A stretch of 64,000 bases of DNA from positions 1 to 64,000 of the forward strand of contig NZ_AVBI01000016.1 of assembly GCF_000498475.1 (NCBI RefSeq). The letters are read 5' to 3'. Both the position numbers and the translations under genes were made by a program. Origin of the DNA: Flavobacterium cauense R2A-7 (GTDB lineage Bacteria; Bacteroidota; Bacteroidia; Flavobacteriales; Flavobacteriaceae). This document shows positions 33,601-42,960 of the stretch, in pieces; positions within the stretch are counted from its first letter, which is position 1; each line of letters begins with the position of its first letter. The notes under the pieces were generated by a model, which had not been told where the DNA came from, ran no database searches, and saw only the letters and a list, made by a program, of their open reading frames with translations.

Positions 33601-36600
33601 AGTTAACAGTAGCAGTCGTTAATGAAGTAACGTTAACCGTTACGTTTGTTGGGTTTCCGGAACATGGAAGTGGTCCTAAACAAACAACTCTGTAATCTTC
33701 TGTTTCGCCATACGCCTGATCGCCACATGCCGGAGCCGGGTTACTCAAATATGCGTTACGGATTCTCATTCTGTAGTTACCTGCTGGTGTTCCTGCCGGA
33801 ATTGTTACTGTTCCGATGGCTGCAGGGCTACTTAAGTAACTTGTAATAATTGGGTTTTCTCCAGCATCGCTGAAATCTCCGTCGTTATTCCAGTCTACCC
33901 AAACACTATATCCGTAAGTACTTGAAGGGTGCGTTGTTGTGATGTTGAACCCTAATCCTGCATTTTGCGAAACGGAATAAGTAGCTGTGTAATCTGCATA
34001 ACCGGTAGCTGAAAAACCAGTTCCTGTGTTAGAGAAGTTGGTAGAGCCACCTGTTGTTGTTACGCCGCTGATGTAATATGTTGTATTACTTGTGTTATTG
34101 GCGATACAATAATAAAATGGTATAAAAGTGTTTGCTGTTGCCGGCGAGGTTGTGTTGTATAACGGACCGCCTGTACATACCGCATTATTTGAAAAGATAA
34201 AGAAATAATACGTTGTTGCGCCTGCTAAACCTGAAACTGAAAAAGTAGTATTGTTGTCTGTGTCAGCAACAATATTTCCAGCGCCAACAGTTCCACCAAC
34301 GGTGTAGGTTGTTCCGTTAACCGGTGTAGGAGCTACTCCAGTAGTGTTGTAAACAACTAAGTAATTAGAAGGAGCAGGGCTCGCAGCTGTGAAAGAACCG
34401 TTTATTGTTCCATTTGAAGGCTGTGTCAGAATCAATGCAGTTGGTTGTGCAGTTGGAGTTGTACAAGCTGTTGCTGCTGTTACTGCGAAGGTATAATCTT
34501 CAGTTTCACCGCTGGTGATAGAACCACATGCAGCAGGGTCTGTTGAATTGTAATTGGCTACGATTCTCATTCTGTGATTTCCAACTGTTGCAGATGCCGG
34601 AACCGTTATAGAGCCTGTAGCAGATGATACGTAAGCGCCTGAGGCAAATACTTTTTCGCCTGCATCGTTGAAATCTAAATCGTTATTCCAGTCTACCCAA
34701 ATGTTGATACCGTAAGTGTATGTTCCGTTAAAGGTAGCTACTGAGAAATTAACGCTAGCCAACTGTTGTTGTGTTACGGTTTGTGCCGAAAAATTACCGT
34801 AACCCGTTGCAGAATAACCTGAGGCGTTGTTGGTAATGTTTGTGGCTCCTAATGTTGTTGAGAAGTTGGTAATGTAATAGGTTGAACTGGTTGAAGTAGA
34901 TGCACAATAAAATACCGGAGTAGTTGCATTTGCAGTAGCCGGTGACGTTGTCAAGTACAATGGTCCTCCGGCACAACTGTTGTTGTTGAAAGAGAATACA
35001 AAGAAATAATAAGTAACGTTACCACTTAATCCTGTAACTGAAAAAGTCGTATTAGCATCTATATCTGCTACTGTTCCGCCGGTTACAGCGCCACCAACTG
35101 TATAAGTCGTTCCGTTCACCGGAGTTGGAGTTGTCCCTGTTGTATTGTAAACCACTAAGTAGTTAGAAGGTGCAGGGCTTGCTGCTGTAAAGGAACCATT
35201 TATGGTGCCGTTAGTAGGCTGCGTTAAGATTAAAGCTGTTGGTTGAGCCGTTGGAGTTGTACATAATGTTCTTGTTGAAGCACAGATGCCAAACGTTCCA
35301 TTGTTGTCATTTCCGTATTCCCAGAAACGAATGTATACTGTTGCTCCTGGTGTAAGACCTGTAACTGTTGCGCTTGACATTAGTCCATTTGCACTACTGT
35401 CATCGTCACATGCTATCTGTGTCAAAGTGCCACAGGTTCCTGTGTAGATTGCAATTCCACTATCCGTAATAACACCTGTTTGTGTGTCTATTGTGATTTC
35501 GCCTGAAGCAGGAACTACAGCACTAAACCAAACATCGCCTCCTGAATAAGAAGAACAGCTTGGGGCTGGTGCACCGGCACTGGCTGTTGCATTTGCGTTT
35601 GTATAAGTTGCATACGTACAACTTGTATTTACCGGTAAGGCAATTGCTCCTGCACAGTCATCATTTGATGGTGGTGTAGGGGGGGTAGTTACACATAGCG
35701 TGAATGTACCTTGATTTGCTCCGTTATTTCTACTGTAAACCCTTACTAAATATGTGTTTCCAGGGGTAAGTCCTGTTAATGTTAAAGTCTCTGCAGATGC
35801 ACCAGAAGTGGCATCAGCACAACCTATTGATCCTGTAACTGTTGCTGCACATGCACCGCTGAATACTTCAAGGGTAATGTTCGTCATTGTACCAGGTGTA
35901 GCTGTTACGGTATGTGTAGTTCCGGTTGCTGTAAAGGAATACCAAACATCATCGTCTGATCCTCCTGCAGCCCCACAAGTAATGGCTTGCGATTGTGTCG
36001 CAGTAACCGTAGTTCCTGTTGTTGTCGTTGTACATGTTGCAGTAGGGTTTACCGTTAAGGCAATGGCTCCGCTACAGTTGTCGTTGGTGATGTATTCGAT
36101 TCTTAGGTAACCGTTTGCTCCTGCAATACCATTATTGTTAGCTTTTGTGGATGCACCACCGCCACCACCATAAATTGCTCCAGGAGAACCTGCTGTTGAA
36201 CCAGCTCCTGTACCTGCGCCACCATTACCTGCCATTCCACCACCGCCTGTTCCGGCAGCGGTTCCTACACCATTTGTTTGTGTATTATTAGGGCCGGCAC
36301 AGCCTCCGCCGCCGCCACTTGTGCTGCTAGTGCCATCTCCACCATTTCCACCGTTAAATGTCCCTCCAATTCCACCAGCGCCACCTGTTGCACCATTAGG
36401 GAAGTTTTTTCCTCCTTTACCGCCATTGGCAACTACTGTTGCTCCACCGAATGATGTATTTCCTCCATCTGCTCCATTTGTGCCTGGACTTAATCCAGAA
36501 CCACCGATTCCACCTGCGCCAATAACTATATTGTAAGTGTTGCCGGGTGTTACAGGAACGGAGTTGTTAACGGTGTAAGCGCCACCACCACCGCCACCGC

Positions 36601-36874
36601 CACCTTCTTTGTTGGCGCTGTATCCACGACCACCACCACCACCGGCGCCATAGGCTTCTACTTTAATGGAAGTTACGCCAGCAGGACAAGTCCAAGTGCC
36701 CGATGCGGTAAAGTTAACCTGTGTTTGTGCGGTTAATTGGGTAATTGAAAATAAAAACAAAAGAAAGGCAAACAAAGAAAGCCGTTTTTCCGAAGGGCTT
36801 TTTTTATTTGCTTTTTTTTCATTTGCTTTCAGCAATGAGTTAAAAACAGAATTCATAAAGTAACTTTTTTTCAC
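30662..36874 (-). CDS. Giant T9SS-secreted adhesin 1: Gly-rich, PPC-like, Fn3-like, GEVED repeats
   Basis: This 2070-residue protein has a long basic N-region and a signal peptide (to about 50, ending LTAQ). A Gly-rich domain (about 60-265) is followed by two PPC-like domains (about 265-540), alternating Fn3-like units (CTTPTAQPTALILTQP...SPAPSNYLVV) and GEVED domains (GETEDYTFAV, GETEDYRVVC) and a C-terminal cassette (about 1560-1980) with YWNSPVTAASGF, GNPYPSAINIVSFL and YLWTHN. It ends in a T9SS sorting domain with VVVYDVLGRLL and terminal KKVVY, which fits the ChiA-like type C signal. It is exported and probably displayed or released at the surface as an adhesin. The last 500 residues nearly duplicate those of adhesin 2. 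Confidence 0.92.
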   Translation of the reverse strand: MKKSYFMNSVFNSLLKANEKKANKKSPSEKRLSLFAFLLFLFSITQLTAQTQVNFTASGTWTCPAGVTSIKVEAYGAGGGGGRGYSANKEGGGGGGGGAYTVNNSVPVTPGNTYNIVIGAGGIGGSGLSPGTNGADGGNTSFGGATVVANGGKGGKNFPNGATGGAGGIGGTFNGGNGGDGTSSTSGGGGGCAGPNNTQTNGVGTAAGTGGGGMAGNGGAGTGAGSTAGSPGAIYGGGGGASTKANNNGIAGANGYLRIEYITNDNCSGAIALTVNPTATCTTTTTGTTVTATQSQAITCGAAGGSDDDVWYSFTATGTTHTVTATPGTMTNITLEVFSGACAATVTGSIGCADATSGASAETLTLTGLTPGNTYLVRVYSRNNGANQGTFTLCVTTPPTPPSNDDCAGAIALPVNTSCTYATYTNANATASAGAPAPSCSSYSGGDVWFSAVVPASGEITIDTQTGVITDSGIAIYTGTCGTLTQIACDDDSSANGLMSSATVTGLTPGATVYIRFWEYGNDNNGTFGICASTRTLCTTPTAQPTALILTQPTNGTINGSFTAASPAPSNYLVVYNTTGTTPTPVNGTTYTVGGAVTGGTVADIDANTTFSVTGLSGNVTYYFFVFSFNNNSCAGGPLYLTTSPATANATTPVFYCASTSTSSTYYITNFSTTLGATNITNNASGYSATGYGNFSAQTVTQQQLASVNFSVATFNGTYTYGINIWVDWNNDLDFNDAGEKVFASGAYVSSATGSITVPASATVGNHRMRIVANYNSTDPAACGSITSGETEDYTFAVTAATACTTPTAQPTALILTQPSNGTINGSFTAASPAPSNYLVVYNTTGVAPTPVNGTTYTVGGTVGAGNIVADTDNNTTFSVSGLAGATTYYFFIFSNNAVCTGGPLYNTTSPATANTFIPFYYCIANNTSNTTYYISGVTTTGGSTNFSNTGTGFSATGYADYTATYSVSQNAGLGFNITTTHPSSTYGYSVWVDWNNDGDFSDAGENPIITSYLSSPAAIGTVTIPAGTPAGNYRMRIRNAYLSNPAPACGDQAYGETEDYRVVCLGPLPCSGNPTNVTVNVTSLTTATVNWTAAVPAPANGYQYYYATTTTAPLYGTAPTGSTAAGVTTVNLTGLTSGSTYYIWVRSNCGGGLGQGAWVGPITFYVPNCLVGPGTGTSTLGCPNVVTGGLSLSGADPAPITCATGSCTDIEATFLQLGDTSAYTVSSIPYSPPYQYGCLANPVSVNDDDVWSPTINLPFNFCFYGNTYNQCSIGSNGILTFDMSKAGLASGYSFSNSLPSTTGALFANSIYGVYHDIDPRKGGEVGWELITLNSGCRALVASWSNVPMFSNNSLLYTGMMVLYENTNIIEVYIKEKRVDGTWNGGNAIVGIQNATGTAATVAPGRNGLDADWTVLPASGEAWRFTPSGTSITSLKWFEGPTATGPVIGTTPTLNVCPTTTTTYTAEVTYTLCNGTTLKETDQTTVTVSANKTWNGSVGTDWNTAANWTPASVPTATEGVLIPNTVNKPILSGGAAAAACTLTIQSGASLTINPANTITVTNAVSIAAGGDMILENTASLVQINNSANTGTAHIKRTTQPMYRLDYSYWNSPVTAASGFTVGNLTSGTTNIYRYTPTVANGSGTWTQLGAATVMNPTFGVIARAPWYFPDSGAKQTYTVNFTGTPNNGPITMPIAMGTNANIGSTSPSGGSTVVTDADDEWNLIGNPYPSAINIVSFLNNPTNVPVVDGTVYLWTHNTLPTAATPDPFYGNYVYNYTVNDYATVNSLGATTTATTGGTMPTQYIASGQSFFISAETNGNVTFDNSMRVANNNSNFYRPSNQANITEGFQSQRLWLNLSNNNGGFSQILVGYAEGATLNWDRGFDGEALAGNAVKFYSLGADKKLTIQGRPWPFVQEDIVPLGMKATAQGNYTIGIDHFDDSFNNSNIYLEDKALNLIHNLKTAPYSFTSQTGTFDNRFVLRYTENTLSNEDISVIENSVVIYANEKLKVNSTLETIKEVVVYDVLGRLLVNGKKVNSNQFTASTLSPTNSTLIVKVTLENNTVITKKVVY
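34130..35260 (-). repeat. Internal repeats in adhesin 1 (Fn3-like plus GEVED units)
   Basis: Two near-identical coding units, about 34130-34480 and 34920-35260, encode TAQPTALILTQPxNGTINGS, PAPSNYLVVYNTTG and PVNGTTYTVGG. They are separated by a GEVED domain. A third relative is in adhesin 2 around 40560-40870. Such direct repeats favour copy number change by recombination. Confidence 0.75.
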
Positions 36875-37106
36875 GATTTAGTGGTATTTATGTTGGTTGT
36901 TAAATTGGTTAGAACGGTGTTTTTTTTGGTTATAAATATGAAATCATCGTTAAAATACACATTTTATCGATGAAACCGTATTTTTTTGCTAAAATGGTGA
37001 AAATAAATGTAAAATCACACAGTAGACGCTTAAATTAACTAATTTGAAATAAAATGTTATATTTCTATTAAATTGTTATTTGGTTTGATTTTTTTATATT
37101 TTATAA

Positions 37107-37139
37107 TAAAAAAAGCCCCGAAATATTTCGGGGCTTTTT
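37107..37139 (-). terminator. Terminator after giant adhesin 2
   Basis: AAAAAGCCCCGAAAT pairs perfectly with ATTTCGGGGCTTTTT around one or two bases, and lies 17 bp past the minus-strand stop codon. Confidence 0.9.
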
Positions 37140-37155
37140 CATTGGCTATTGTTTT

Positions 37156-40100
37156 TTAGAAGAGCACTTTCTTGGTGATGATAGTACCGTTAGTTAAAGT
37201 TACTTTTACAATAATAGTTTTTGTTTCCGGAAGTAAGTTTTTAATTTCAAACTCATTAGCATTTACTTTTTTGTAGTTGCCAAGTGTTCTTCCTAGTACA
37301 TCAAAGACTGTTATTTCACTTATAGTTTCGATTGAAGATTTTACGTTAACTCTTCCGTTGTTGTATACGTAAACTGAATTTTCCAAAGCGTTGATGTTGT
37401 CAGTGCTTAATGTGTTTTCAGTATAACGTAATACAAAACGAGTATCAAAAGTACCTGCAGCAGAAGTGAAGCTGTATGGTGCTGATTTTAAGTTGTGAAT
37501 TACGTTTAACATTTTGTCTTCAAGATAGATGTTCTGACTGTTGAAGTCGGCATCCAAATGATCGATTCCGATAGTGTAATTGTTTTGTGCTGTAGCTTTA
37601 AATCCTAAAGGAACGATGTCTTCCTGAACGAAAGGCCAAGGGCGTGCCTGAATAGTTAATTTTTTGTCTTCAGCTAATGAATAGAATTTAACTGCATTTC
37701 CGGCTAGAGCTTCTCCGTCAAAACCACGATCCCAACCAAGTGTTGCGCCTGTGATGTAACCTACCAGAATCTGGCTGAAACCTCCGCCGTTGTTAGATAA
37801 GTTTAACCACAATCTTTTAGCGTCAAATCCTTCTGGGGACTGAGTGTCGTTTTCATTTCTTAAGAACGTGTTGTTGTTGTTGGTAACACGCATGCTGTTG
37901 TTGAAAACCACGTTTGCAGTCGTTCCGTTAGCCATTGCGTTGTCAGCACTGATAAAGAACGATTGTCCTGCAGCGATATAACGCGATGGGGTAGTTCCTC
38001 CTGTAGCAGCCGTTGTGGTTGTTCCTGATAAGTTTACGGTTGCATAATCGTTTACGGTATAATTTTGTACATAATTTCCATAGAACGGATCTGGTATTGC
38101 TGATGATGGCGGAGTATTGTGTGTCCACAAATATACTGTACCGTCAACAACCGGTGTGTTCGTTGGATGGTTAAGGAAAGCTACAATATCAATGGCAGAA
38201 GGATAAGGGTTTCCAATTAAATTCCACTCGTCATCCGCATCTGTTACCACTGTCGAACCTCCACTAGGGGTTGTGCTTCCAATGTTAGCATTAGTACCTT
38301 TGGAAATCGGCATAGTGATATCACCGTTATTAGGAGTTCCTATAAAATTAACCGTTTTGGTTTGTTTAACTCCCGAAGTAGGGAATGATAATGGAGCTCT
38401 AGCGATGTAACCTCTGGTTGGACTCATTACTGTTCCGGCACTTTGTTGTGACCAAATACCATTTCCTCCCGCTTGAGTAGGGGTGTAATTGTAGATGTAA
38501 GAAGTCGCTGTTGTTAAATTTCCAAGTGTGAAACCTGAAGCAGCTGTTACAGGTGAATTCCAATACGTGTAATCGTATAAGTACATTGGTTGTGAAGTAC
38601 GTTCCATGTTCATGTTACCTGTATTGGCTACATTGTTAATCTGTACTAAACTTCCCGTGTTACGGATGTTGAAAATACCACCTTCGTTATTAATCCAGTC
38701 TGTAATGGTTAGGTTATTAGCAGATTGTAATTCAAGATTTCCTGTGTTTTTGATGGTAAGGTTTTTTCCGTAAGCATTGTAACCGCTTCCTGAAATTATA
38801 GCATTTGCAGGAATGATTACACAGGTGTTAGCGTCAGGAACTCCTACTGGTAACCAGTTACTGGCTGTATTCCAATCCGTGGAAGTGGTTCCTTTCCATA
38901 CTTTAGATTTGTTAGTCACCGTAATTGGTGTACTTGCAGAACATCCGTTTGCTAAAATTGCACTAGCGGTGAAGGTGTAGGAACCCATTTCCAATTGCGC
39001 TAAAGTAGGTTTTACATAAACTGTTACAGCTGGTGTTCCTGCTGTGTATGGAATTGTACAAGCTGCGTCTGTATAGGCATCCGGTAAAGAAGCGCCAGAC
39101 CAGTTGAATGCTGTGTTTAATGGTTTTGTACCGTATAGTTTTACGTTATCAACAGCTACACCGTCACACCATTCTCCATAATAACGGATACGGAATTTAA
39201 GGTTGGCCTGATTGATGTAAGCATTCATGTTGAATGTTTGTTTTACGAAGCGCGTTCCGATACCAACATCAGCAGTATAACGTTGTATTTCTGCCCATGC
39301 ACCTCCACCGTTGGTTGAAACTTCTATAGAAACGTAATCTAAAGCAAGGTTGGTTCCGTCTACATAATAACGTGAATAATACATGTCGAATGATAAAGTT
39401 AAATCGGTAAAGGTTGCCGAACTAACAGTTGGAGATACAAGTCCGGTGTGGATGTTGTAGGCTCCCAAATCTGAAGTTGTAGAAACAAATTTATTTGTTC
39501 CGAAACCTGAAGAGATGGCAGGGAACCATACTTGTCCCGGTGGATTCGTAGGTACATAAGTACTGGTTCTTGATTGCCATGCAGCATTTGTGTTTACGGT
39601 ACCTCCATTGTTAATGTAGTTGGAATTTGTAAATACACCCATACCGCCTTCAAATTTCTCATCGACTAAATATACTTGTTCTGTATCTCCTCCAGCGGTA
39701 AGCGCAATTACTACGTTTTCACCACAAACCTCTGGATTTGTAGGGGTGAAGTTTAATGTTGGTACCGGGCTGATTGTTGCGGTTATCGCAGTTCTTACTA
39801 ATGATTCGCAAGAGCCATTAAATGTTGTTACATAGTAGGTTGTTGTGGATGATAACGATGGTGTTGTCCAAGTACCGGTAGCAGTAGTTGCAACCGGTGC
39901 TCCACCAGTTGAGGCAGTATACCATCTGAACTGTGTTGTTCCGGCTGAACCTGTTGCTGTTAAAGTTACTGGTCCTGTTCCACAAGTGTTCCCATTAGTT
40001 ATGCTTGTGATAAGGGAAGGGCAACTTGCAATTACAGTAAACAAGTAATCTTCTGTTTCTCCATAGTAATTGATGTTCTGACATGAGTCGTAAGTTGAAA

Positions 40101-42321
40101 TTGCCCCAGGATCAATTGGTGCGATATTATCATCTTTGTTGATACGTATTCTTATTCTGTAATTTCCTATCGGTTGTGCTGCCGGAATTACAAATCCAAA
40201 AGTTGTGGAATAAGTAGCAACGGATCCTGAGGAATAAACATTCTCTCCTGCATCAACAAAATCACCGTCTTTGTTCCAGTCTACCCAAGCCTTCATGTAT
40301 CCTCTGCTGGTTGTTTGAGGAGAGATGTTGACTCCTTCACCTTGTGCTTGAATTGCAAGGTTTGGTAAGGATGTAAAATCCTGATAGCCTCTTGGTGCAG
40401 ATGAGTACGTGGAATTATTGGAAGTATCGTTTAAAGTACCTACAAAACTAATATTGGTGAAGTAAACCAATGATTCATATCCCGCTCCAACTGAAGGTAT
40501 GCAGTAATCCGCAGTAAGCGTAGTCGTACTGTTGATTAGTGGAGAGGTTGTGTAATATAGTGGGCCTCCGGAACAAGCTGAGTTGAAGGAGAACACATAG
40601 ATATAGTAAAGTGTTACTGGAGTTAGACCAGTTGCGGTAAATGAAGTATTGTTGTCTACATCTACTACAGTGTATCCTGCTCCAATTGTACCTCCAATGG
40701 TATATGTTGTTCCGTTTACAGGAGAAGGAGGTGTTGCAGATGTACTGATTACAACCAAATAATTGTCCGGAGCAGGTGAAGCAGCAGTAAAGCTACCTGT
40801 AATGGTACTTCCGGTAGGTGTAAGATTTAAAGCTGTTGGTTGCGCTGTAGGTGTTGTACAGGCTGCAGGTGCAACTAAAGTAATTGTGTAGTCTTCCGTT
40901 TCACCCCATGTACCTGCCATTGTACAGCTCATGGTTGAAGTTACCGTTAAGCTGTATGCGTAACGGATTCTCATTTTTGTAGGTCCTGATGTTGCTCCAA
41001 TTGGAATTGGAATTGATACTACAGTTGTGCTGCTTGCGGCTATGGCATTGCTTATTAAGAAGAACTCACCGGCATCGGTAAATACTCCGTTTTGGTTGAA
41101 ATCTATCCAAACACCTGCTCCGTGTGTTCCGGAACCGGAACCAACAGATAGACTTAAATTATAGGATGATCCTTTAAGTACTGAAGTTGTTTGTGCCCCG
41201 GATGCCGGATAAATAGTATAGCCCCCTGCACCGCATGTTGTTGTATTGTTTAACGTGTTAAAAGTTACGTTTGAGATATAATCGTTTAGCGTACAATCTA
41301 AATTTCCGGTAGGGGTACAATAGTTCAAACAACCCGGTCCTACAACCGGTGTGATAACTACATCGTCAAAAGAAGTGCCGCATCTGCCATTGTCGATGGT
41401 CCAGCGTAATGTAACCGGTGTTCCCGGAACTAAACCTGTAATGCCTGAGGTTGGCGATGAAGGGGTTGTTATTGTTGCTGTTCCTGAAACTACAGTCCAA
41501 AGTCCTGTTGTGTTTGCCGGAACCGCGCTTCCTGCTAAAGTCGCAGTAGTTGCACAGGCTGCAAGTGTTTGGTCTACACCTGCGTTTGGTGTAATGGTTG
41601 GACAGGTAAAAGTAATTACCATATAACCACCTGCGCCTGGCATACCATTGGTGCTTTTAGTTGATCCTCCACCGCCACCACCATAATTAAAACCGGCTAC
41701 ACCAGATCCTGAATTACCTGCTTGACCATCGCCACCTTTTCCGGCTGAACCGCCACCGCCAGCACCGCCGGCAATAACTGAACCGTTCGCTCCGTTTGAT
41801 ACAGTACCGCCACAACCGCCACCGCCGCCACTTCCGGAACCATTGGTTCCGTTGGCGCCGTTTCCGCCGTTTCGGGTTCCACCACCGCCTCCTGCACCAC
41901 CATTGCCTCCATTGGTATTGTTCATACCTCCATTACCACCGTTGGCTGTAACGGATATTGCGTCAAAATTTGCTGTTGTTGTACCTCCCGATTGTCCATC
42001 TGCTAAAGTTGTGCCTCCAGCACCACCGGTACCGATAGTTATGGTATAAGTGGTTCCGGGTGTAACGGCTACTGAAGTTGCGGTTTTGAAAGCACCGCCT
42101 CCGCCGCCTCCGCCGCCCCATTTATTGTTCGTGCCATGACCTCGTCCGCCACCACCTCCAGCTCCATAGGCGTCTACGTTAATGGATGTAACGCCATTGG
42201 GGCATTTCCATGTGCCGGATGTTGTAAAGATTGATGGGGATTGTCCGAATGATATATTACTGCTTAAAACAAAAGCAAAAAGCAACAATACACAATTGAA
42301 AGTTAAGTTTTTCTTTTTCAT
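37156..42321 (-). CDS. Giant T9SS-secreted adhesin 2: Gly-rich, GEVED, Fn3-like
   Basis: The 1721-residue protein has a signal peptide (1-27, ending ISFGQ), a Gly-rich domain (about 40-240), a PKD/SprB-like segment, GEVED domains (GETEDYTITL, GETEDYLFTV) with one Fn3-like unit between them, an Ig-like stretch, a MAM/jelly-roll-like part (VSIEVSTNGGGAWAEI), and the C-terminal cassette shared with adhesin 1 (YWNSPVTAASGF, GNPYPSAIDIVAFL, YLWTHN). It ends in a type C-like T9SS signal with ITVFDVLGRTL and terminal KKVLF. An in-frame ATG near 42405 would add about 28 residues; I prefer ATG 42321, where the signal peptide starts. Secreted adhesin, ligand unknown. Confidence 0.9.
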   Translation of the reverse strand: MKKKNLTFNCVLLLFAFVLSSNISFGQSPSIFTTSGTWKCPNGVTSINVDAYGAGGGGGRGHGTNNKWGGGGGGGGAFKTATSVAVTPGTTYTITIGTGGAGGTTLADGQSGGTTTANFDAISVTANGGNGGMNNTNGGNGGAGGGGGTRNGGNGANGTNGSGSGGGGGCGGTVSNGANGSVIAGGAGGGGSAGKGGDGQAGNSGSGVAGFNYGGGGGGSTKSTNGMPGAGGYMVITFTCPTITPNAGVDQTLAACATTATLAGSAVPANTTGLWTVVSGTATITTPSSPTSGITGLVPGTPVTLRWTIDNGRCGTSFDDVVITPVVGPGCLNYCTPTGNLDCTLNDYISNVTFNTLNNTTTCGAGGYTIYPASGAQTTSVLKGSSYNLSLSVGSGSGTHGAGVWIDFNQNGVFTDAGEFFLISNAIAASSTTVVSIPIPIGATSGPTKMRIRYAYSLTVTSTMSCTMAGTWGETEDYTITLVAPAACTTPTAQPTALNLTPTGSTITGSFTAASPAPDNYLVVISTSATPPSPVNGTTYTIGGTIGAGYTVVDVDNNTSFTATGLTPVTLYYIYVFSFNSACSGGPLYYTTSPLINSTTTLTADYCIPSVGAGYESLVYFTNISFVGTLNDTSNNSTYSSAPRGYQDFTSLPNLAIQAQGEGVNISPQTTSRGYMKAWVDWNKDGDFVDAGENVYSSGSVATYSTTFGFVIPAAQPIGNYRIRIRINKDDNIAPIDPGAISTYDSCQNINYYGETEDYLFTVIASCPSLITSITNGNTCGTGPVTLTATGSAGTTQFRWYTASTGGAPVATTATGTWTTPSLSSTTTYYVTTFNGSCESLVRTAITATISPVPTLNFTPTNPEVCGENVVIALTAGGDTEQVYLVDEKFEGGMGVFTNSNYINNGGTVNTNAAWQSRTSTYVPTNPPGQVWFPAISSGFGTNKFVSTTSDLGAYNIHTGLVSPTVSSATFTDLTLSFDMYYSRYYVDGTNLALDYVSIEVSTNGGGAWAEIQRYTADVGIGTRFVKQTFNMNAYINQANLKFRIRYYGEWCDGVAVDNVKLYGTKPLNTAFNWSGASLPDAYTDAACTIPYTAGTPAVTVYVKPTLAQLEMGSYTFTASAILANGCSASTPITVTNKSKVWKGTTSTDWNTASNWLPVGVPDANTCVIIPANAIISGSGYNAYGKNLTIKNTGNLELQSANNLTITDWINNEGGIFNIRNTGSLVQINNVANTGNMNMERTSQPMYLYDYTYWNSPVTAASGFTLGNLTTATSYIYNYTPTQAGGNGIWSQQSAGTVMSPTRGYIARAPLSFPTSGVKQTKTVNFIGTPNNGDITMPISKGTNANIGSTTPSGGSTVVTDADDEWNLIGNPYPSAIDIVAFLNHPTNTPVVDGTVYLWTHNTPPSSAIPDPFYGNYVQNYTVNDYATVNLSGTTTTAATGGTTPSRYIAAGQSFFISADNAMANGTTANVVFNNSMRVTNNNNTFLRNENDTQSPEGFDAKRLWLNLSNNGGGFSQILVGYITGATLGWDRGFDGEALAGNAVKFYSLAEDKKLTIQARPWPFVQEDIVPLGFKATAQNNYTIGIDHLDADFNSQNIYLEDKMLNVIHNLKSAPYSFTSAAGTFDTRFVLRYTENTLSTDNINALENSVYVYNNGRVNVKSSIETISEITVFDVLGRTLGNYKKVNANEFEIKNLLPETKTIIVKVTLTNGTIITKKVLF

Positions 42322-42357
42322 ACTGTCGTCAATCAATTTAATCTGGGTAATAAATGT

Positions 42358-42381
42358 ATTATCACAAGTTTGTGTGATAAT
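42358..42381 (-). promoter_or_regulatory. Perfect 9-bp inverted repeat upstream of adhesin 2
   Basis: ATTATCACA (42358-42366), 6 nt, TGTGATAAT (42373-42381). It starts 37 bp upstream of ATG 42321 and lies downstream of the TAGATTTA box, so it would be in the 5' leader, as an operator or an RNA hairpin. Two direct copies of TGGGTAAT flank it. Confidence 0.55.
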
Positions 42382-42919
42382 TTGATTTGGGTAATTTTTC
42401 TTCATACTTTTCAATTTAACTGATATTGTAAATCTAAAAAAAAAATGTTAAAAAAACTAATTTTATTAAGAGGGTTGCGTTAGTCTTTGATTATTTTTCA
42501 CAACAAAAGTGTTTTTTGTGGTTATTTTGTTGTTGTTGTGCGCTGAGAACTCTCAAAAGTCTAGCTTTTACTGAATTTTAATTTATAGTTTGTTTTTTTC
42601 TTGTGATCTTGTAAATATTGTTTAAGGAGTTATTTTTAACAAAAAAATTAACTTTTTTGCTTTTTGTAACTTTTTTTTAAAGAAAAAGATTACTTTTTTC
42701 AATTTAAGTTAGATGAATAATCTTACTTTGAGGTGTTTTTTTTTCATGCTTTGCATCTTAACTATAAAATAAGGTGGTTTTGTAAGTAACTATTTTGAAA
42801 TGAAAAGATTACTTTCCTTATTTGGTGGTTTTTGTTTTGTTTTTGTTTTGTTTTTTATCGGATTTATGTGTCTTTGGCCGAAATAAAATGAAATGTTTTT
42901 TAGTTGAAAAAAAATAATT

Positions 42920-42927
42920 TATATTTG
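42920..42927 (+). promoter_or_regulatory. -7 box TATATTTG for the T9SS type A protein gene
   Basis: A perfect TAnnTTTG, 33 nt before ATG 42961. A TTG occurs 13 nt upstream, closer than usual for a -33 element. Confidence 0.5.
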
Positions 42928-42960
42928 TTAAATCTATACTAAAGATAAACCTGAAAGCTT

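Larger units (their letters stand above)
42322..42960. other. 639-bp divergent intergenic region between adhesin 2 and a T9SS paralog
   Basis: The region is very AT-rich with long T and A tracts and no supported gene. It holds an inverted repeat (42358-42381), a minus-strand TAGATTTA -7-like box (42429-42436) and a plus-strand TATATTTG box (42920-42927). Its length, between two surface-protein genes, leaves room for regulation or a small RNA, but I see no specific RNA structure. Confidence 0.6.

Noticed and set aside
36321..36536. Proline-rich ORF antisense to the Gly-rich domain of adhesin 1 (and similar ones near 41.8 kb)
   Set aside because: Gly codons (GGN) read as Pro codons on the other strand; these are composition shadows without start context or signal.
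30662..42321. CRISPR-like or satellite repeats in the 30-42 kb region
   Set aside because: The repeated DNA is in-frame coding for Fn3-like, GEVED and Gly-rich protein domains and has no uniform repeat-spacer layout.
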